In this document: piece after piece, positions 40,250 through 43,855 of the stretch
Layout of the letters: each line of letters starts with the position of its first letter
Position numbering within the stretch: the first letter of the stretch is position 1
Source: a gamma proteobacterium HTCC2207
GTDB lineage: Bacteria > Pseudomonadota > Gammaproteobacteria > Pseudomonadales > Porticoccaceae
Reading direction: 5' to 3'
Assembly: GCA_905182245.1 (NCBI GenBank)
Contig: CAJJAS010000097.1
Coordinates: 1 to 43,855 of the forward strand
DNA: 43,855 nt
The notes under the pieces: model-generated
The model's input: the letters and a program-made list of their open reading frames with translations, nothing else
Database searches by the model: none
Told to the model about the DNA's origin: nothing
Program-made: the position numbers and the translations under genes

Positions 40250-40326
40250 ATCTGCTCCTATTCTAACTATTCGCAATTAGCTGTGACTATTCAACCTGAG
40301 CTGGTTTTAAGAGCTGGTGTTGAGTG

Positions 40327-41049
40327 CTAGCGGGACAGTCCGCCAAGCAGCGGTACGAACATCACTTTTTCAACGATCTCCTCGTCAAACTCAGAGGAAT
40401 CACCGACACGTTTTAACACCCGCAAATCCTGAGACTGACCATTGCCCACTGGAATCACCAGAATGCCGTCTGGCGCCATCTGACGTAACAGACCTTCTGG
40501 TATTGCCTGAGGTGCCGCAGTGGTAATAATGCCATCGTAAGGCGCGTGTTTATCCCAACCAAAGCTGCCGTCAGACAGCTCTGCAGTAATATTATTCAAA
40601 CCCAGTTTTCTGAAGCGATCTTTGGCCTTTCTAAGCAGGGGGTCAATACGTTCAACTGTACAGACCTCATCTACAAGCTGAGAGAGAATAGTGGTTTGGT
40701 AGCCAGAGCCTGTACCAATCTCAAGAACCTTCTTGAGTGGCCCCGCACTGAGCAGTATTTCGGTCATGCGCGCAACAATATAGGGTCGTGACAATGTTTG
40801 GGAATAGCCGATCGGCAGAGCCGTATCTTCATAGGCTTTATGAGACAGAGCTTCATCTAGAAATATATGCCTAGGAGTCATGCGAATAACATCAAGTACC
40901 GCTTGATTAGCAATACCCTGATCAATCAGTCTTTGAATTAATCGCTCACGGGTTCGCTGGGAGGTCATGCCAACGCCAGCTAGTTCGATCGAGTTCACCC
41001 AATTCCCCTGTAATGTGCGCCCATTATAAAGGCTGTTAAAAAGATCCAA
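40327..41049 (-). CDS. pcm: Protein-L-isoaspartate O-methyltransferase
   Basis: VLEIGTGSGYQTTILSQLVDEVCTVERI, MTPRHIFLDEALSHKAYEDTALPIGYSQTLSRPYIVARMTE. Start may be internal, at MTSQRTRERL. Confidence 0.95.
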   Translation of the reverse strand: MDLFNSLYNGRTLQGNWVNSIELAGVGMTSQRTRERLIQRLIDQGIANQAVLDVIRMTPRHIFLDEALSHKAYEDTALPIGYSQTLSRPYIVARMTEILLSAGPLKKVLEIGTGSGYQTTILSQLVDEVCTVERIDPLLRKAKDRFRKLGLNNITAELSDGSFGWDKHAPYDGIITTAAPQAIPEGLLRQMAPDGILVIPVGNGQSQDLRVLKRVGDSSEFDEEIVEKVMFVPLLGGLSR

Positions 41050-41127
41050 TAAAAGGACTAATAAAAGGTCTGTTTATAGAGGGCAAAAGGTGGCTGAAAG
41101 CCCCATTATTGCTTGGTCGGTAATATA

Positions 41128-42150
41128 TCACAGGGCTTCAAATTTCGGGCGATATAATTCTGCCACTTCGCGCAACAATGCCGTTGCAAAACAGCCGCTG
41201 GGCAAGGCAAAGCTGAGGGTCAGACATTCATTGTCAGACCAGGTTGCATCTAAGTTTTCAGGCTTTAACAGCAGATTACGGCGCTCCTGTTTAAGGCCTG
41301 CATGCTCTAATGCATAGCACCAGCCCTGCCAGCCAGCCAATACCTCAGTTTCGAGAAGCGCACTTTCGGCACTGGCATTGGAGCGCCCTCTTCCCCACAG
41401 TGGGCCAGTTTGATCACTCAGATCACCGCGCTCAATAGTTTTAGCAACTACTAAATTAAACAGCCAAGAGCGGGCAGCAGAGAGATAGATCCCAGTGCCA
41501 TGACGGTTGCCCTTAAGCTGGTCAGCGGCAATTAGCCTCTGTGCTTCATGGAGATTACCACCATCGTGGCCAAATCGTTGCTCGGCAAAATAGTTGGGGA
41601 CACCGCGCCGCTCTATCAATGATAGGCGCTCTGCCACTATGGCTGGGTCAGCCTTAAAGGCCCGCAGAACAAGTTTGAACTGATTGCCCTGATGCATGCC
41701 ACGGCGCAATTTTTTATTGTGTCGAGCACTGGTAATAATCTCAAAATCATCGTGCTTTAACTGTGCGATATCTAACTCACGACCGGGAATATGCAGGCTG
41801 TACCACTGGGTAGTCACGGCAAAACGGTCTTTCATTCCGCAGTAACCTACGTCATTGCGCTTAATACCCGCCAACGTAGCCAGTAATCCAGCTACCCAGG
41901 TGGTGTTCTGATCGCGCTTACGGATATGCACTAACAGGTGCTCGCCTTCACCGCTGGGCTGAAGGTCAATAATCTCATCGACTTGGAAATCTTCTAGCTG
42001 GCTTCTAAACATTGCGCGCCCTAAAGGCTCACCGAGTAGGCGCGGCATACGATGAAAGTCAAAGTGATTGCTGTCATCGACCGCCAAACCAGCAGAAGGC
42101 TCAGTTATAGACTCGGCCACAGAAGCCTTATTCAAAGAGAACTCCGTCAA
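41128..42150 (-). CDS. truD: tRNA pseudouridine(13) synthase
   Basis: [75 protein letters not shown]. Confidence 0.96.
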   Translation of the reverse strand: MTEFSLNKASVAESITEPSAGLAVDDSNHFDFHRMPRLLGEPLGRAMFRSQLEDFQVDEIIDLQPSGEGEHLLVHIRKRDQNTTWVAGLLATLAGIKRNDVGYCGMKDRFAVTTQWYSLHIPGRELDIAQLKHDDFEIITSARHNKKLRRGMHQGNQFKLVLRAFKADPAIVAERLSLIERRGVPNYFAEQRFGHDGGNLHEAQRLIAADQLKGNRHGTGIYLSAARSWLFNLVVAKTIERGDLSDQTGPLWGRGRSNASAESALLETEVLAGWQGWCYALEHAGLKQERRNLLLKPENLDATWSDNECLTLSFALPSGCFATALLREVAELYRPKFEAL

Positions 42151-42623
42151 GAGACAGCACTTAATAGAACCACAGCATGGCAGGCGATACCTTCCTGTCG
42201 ACCGGCAAAGCCAAGCTTTTCAGTGGTGGTAGCCTTGATGTTAATCTGGCTGATATCAGCCCCCATATCTGCAGCCAAATTAAGGCGCATCTTTTCAAGG
42301 TGGGGTGCCATTTTCGGGCTTTCGGCGACTATCGTAATATCTCCGTTACCTAACGCGTAACCTGCTTTATTCATCATTGCCACCACCACTGCCAGCAGGT
42401 CGCGGCTATTACTGCCTTTATAGGCAGCATCAGTATCCGGGAAATGCTGGCCTATATCACCTAACGCCAGTGCACCGAGTAAAGCATCGATCAGTGCATG
42501 AATTAACACATCGCCATCAGAATGAGCCACAAATGCGCGGTTATAGGGGATGGTTACCCCACCCAATATCAGCGCATTACCCTCGCCAAAAGCATGTACA
42601 TCGTAACCATGTCCTATACGCAT
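42147..42623 (-). CDS. ispF: 2-C-methyl-D-erythritol 2,4-cyclodiphosphate synthase
   Basis: [65 protein letters not shown]. Confidence 0.98.
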   Translation of the reverse strand: MRIGHGYDVHAFGEGNALILGGVTIPYNRAFVAHSDGDVLIHALIDALLGALALGDIGQHFPDTDAAYKGSNSRDLLAVVVAMMNKAGYALGNGDITIVAESPKMAPHLEKMRLNLAADMGADISQINIKATTTEKLGFAGRQEGIACHAVVLLSAVS

Positions 42624-43333
42624 TATTCTGCCTCCTGATTTTTCATAATTGCCTCGGCAATCACCAAATCTTCTCGACGGGTAATTTTTATATTGTCCTG
42701 CCGACCTTCGATAACTATGGCCTGTAAGCCTGCATATTCAATGGCTGAGGCTTCGTCTGTTGGGATTTTTTTATTGTCTAGCATGCTCTGTATAGCTTCC
42801 TGCAACAGACCGTAACGAAACATCTGAGGGGTCTGTGCGGCTCTATATTCAGCGCGATTGACGGTGCTGACAATATCACCCTTGGGCGTGACCAGCTTCA
42901 AGGTGTCATTAATCGGTGCCGCGAGAATACCGCCCACAGCATGATTGCCCACGTCACTAATTAACTTGCCGATACTGGCCGGTGTAATACAGGGACGCGC
43001 CATATCATGTACCAGTACCCAGTCATCTTTATGGGCTAGGTCATGTATCGCCACCAATCCATTGAGCACCGAATGGGCACGTTGATCACCACCAGCCACT
43101 AAGCGAACTCGAGGGTTTTCAATGACCGGGACTTTGGACCAGTAGCCAGAGCTAATATCGCAAGGACAAATAATCGCCTCAATCACCGGAATACTCAACA
43201 GCCGACTCAATGTGTGCTGAGCCACCAAACCGCCGTTTAAATGGTGAAACTGCTTGGGAATATCCGCAGAAAAACGTTTTCCAGTTCCTGCGGCAGGCAC
43301 GATAGCCCAGTATTTGGGTGATTTTTTATTCAA
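42623..43333 (-). CDS. ispD: 2-C-methyl-D-erythritol 4-phosphate cytidylyltransferase
   Basis: [60 protein letters not shown]. Confidence 0.97.
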   Translation of the reverse strand: MNKKSPKYWAIVPAAGTGKRFSADIPKQFHHLNGGLVAQHTLSRLLSIPVIEAIICPCDISSGYWSKVPVIENPRVRLVAGGDQRAHSVLNGLVAIHDLAHKDDWVLVHDMARPCITPASIGKLISDVGNHAVGGILAAPINDTLKLVTPKGDIVSTVNRAEYRAAQTPQMFRYGLLQEAIQSMLDNKKIPTDEASAIEYAGLQAIVIEGRQDNIKITRREDLVIAEAIMKNQEAE

Positions 43334-43679
43334 GGTTGCGTACTGCCTCTGGCATCAGGCTCTTATTCTTGTTCTGAGCCTCAGGGGCCTGCTGTAAAAC
43401 ACGATCGTCTTTATCAATCACTAGATAAAAGATTTCACCGTCTTTAATCATGCCAAGGTCTTTGCGCGCTTTCTCTTCAATGGAGTCGAGATTGGTTTTT
43501 AAACTCTCAACCTCTTGAGCAATCTGCTTATTACGTAGCCTAAGTTTTTTATTTTCGATCCGCTGCTGTTTAACTTTCTTATCCAGCTCCGCTTTATGGG
43601 CGAGACTACCCTCGCCAACCCACAGTCGAAACTGCAGGCCAGCAAGGAAAACAATAAGTATTATCAGCAACCAGCGCAT
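43326..43679 (-). CDS. ftsB: Cell division protein FtsB
   Basis: N-terminal TM helix, coiled coil (KKLRLRNKQIAQEVESLKTNLDSIEEKARKDLGMIKDGEIFYLV) between ispD and eno. Confidence 0.93.
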   Translation of the reverse strand: MRWLLIILIVFLAGLQFRLWVGEGSLAHKAELDKKVKQQRIENKKLRLRNKQIAQEVESLKTNLDSIEEKARKDLGMIKDGEIFYLVIDKDDRVLQQAPEAQNKNKSLMPEAVRNLE

Positions 43680-43726
43680 CTGCTTATTCTATGCCGTTTA
43701 GCAAGGGAGATGCCATAACCATCAAA

Positions 43727-43855
<129 letters not shown>

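Overview
The window looks like chromosomal DNA from a marine-type gammaproteobacterium, and most of it is conserved housekeeping synteny. In order it contains: hisB (partial, left edge); an inserted TonB-receptor module with His/Asp/Glu-rich loops; asmA-mutY-yggX-tRNA-Phe; an accessory block (about 6.7-10.7 kb) after the tRNA; an AI-2E transporter, TSUP and acyltransferase genes; prfC; hemH; sir2; the long proA-nadD-rsfS-rlmH-mrdA-rodA-mltB-rlpA-dacA-ybeD-lipB-lipA block; a SutA-like small gene; dinB; an RND pump with its adaptor; a chalcone-isomerase-like/TonB C-terminal gene split by an apparent 1-nt frameshift; ppa; and rpoS-nlpD-DUF368-pcm-truD-ispF-ispD-ftsB-eno (partial, right edge). I found no CRISPR array, transposase, integrase or prophage. 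Items most worth a second look: the metal-binding-loop TonB receptor with its small His-containing secreted partner; the frameshifted chalcone-isomerase/TonB gene; the duplicated terminator block downstream of tRNA-Phe; unlisted small ORFs at 10311-10627 and 15637-15789; and a 14-bp tandem repeat at about 11788-11864. All family assignments come from reading translations by eye. No database search was run.
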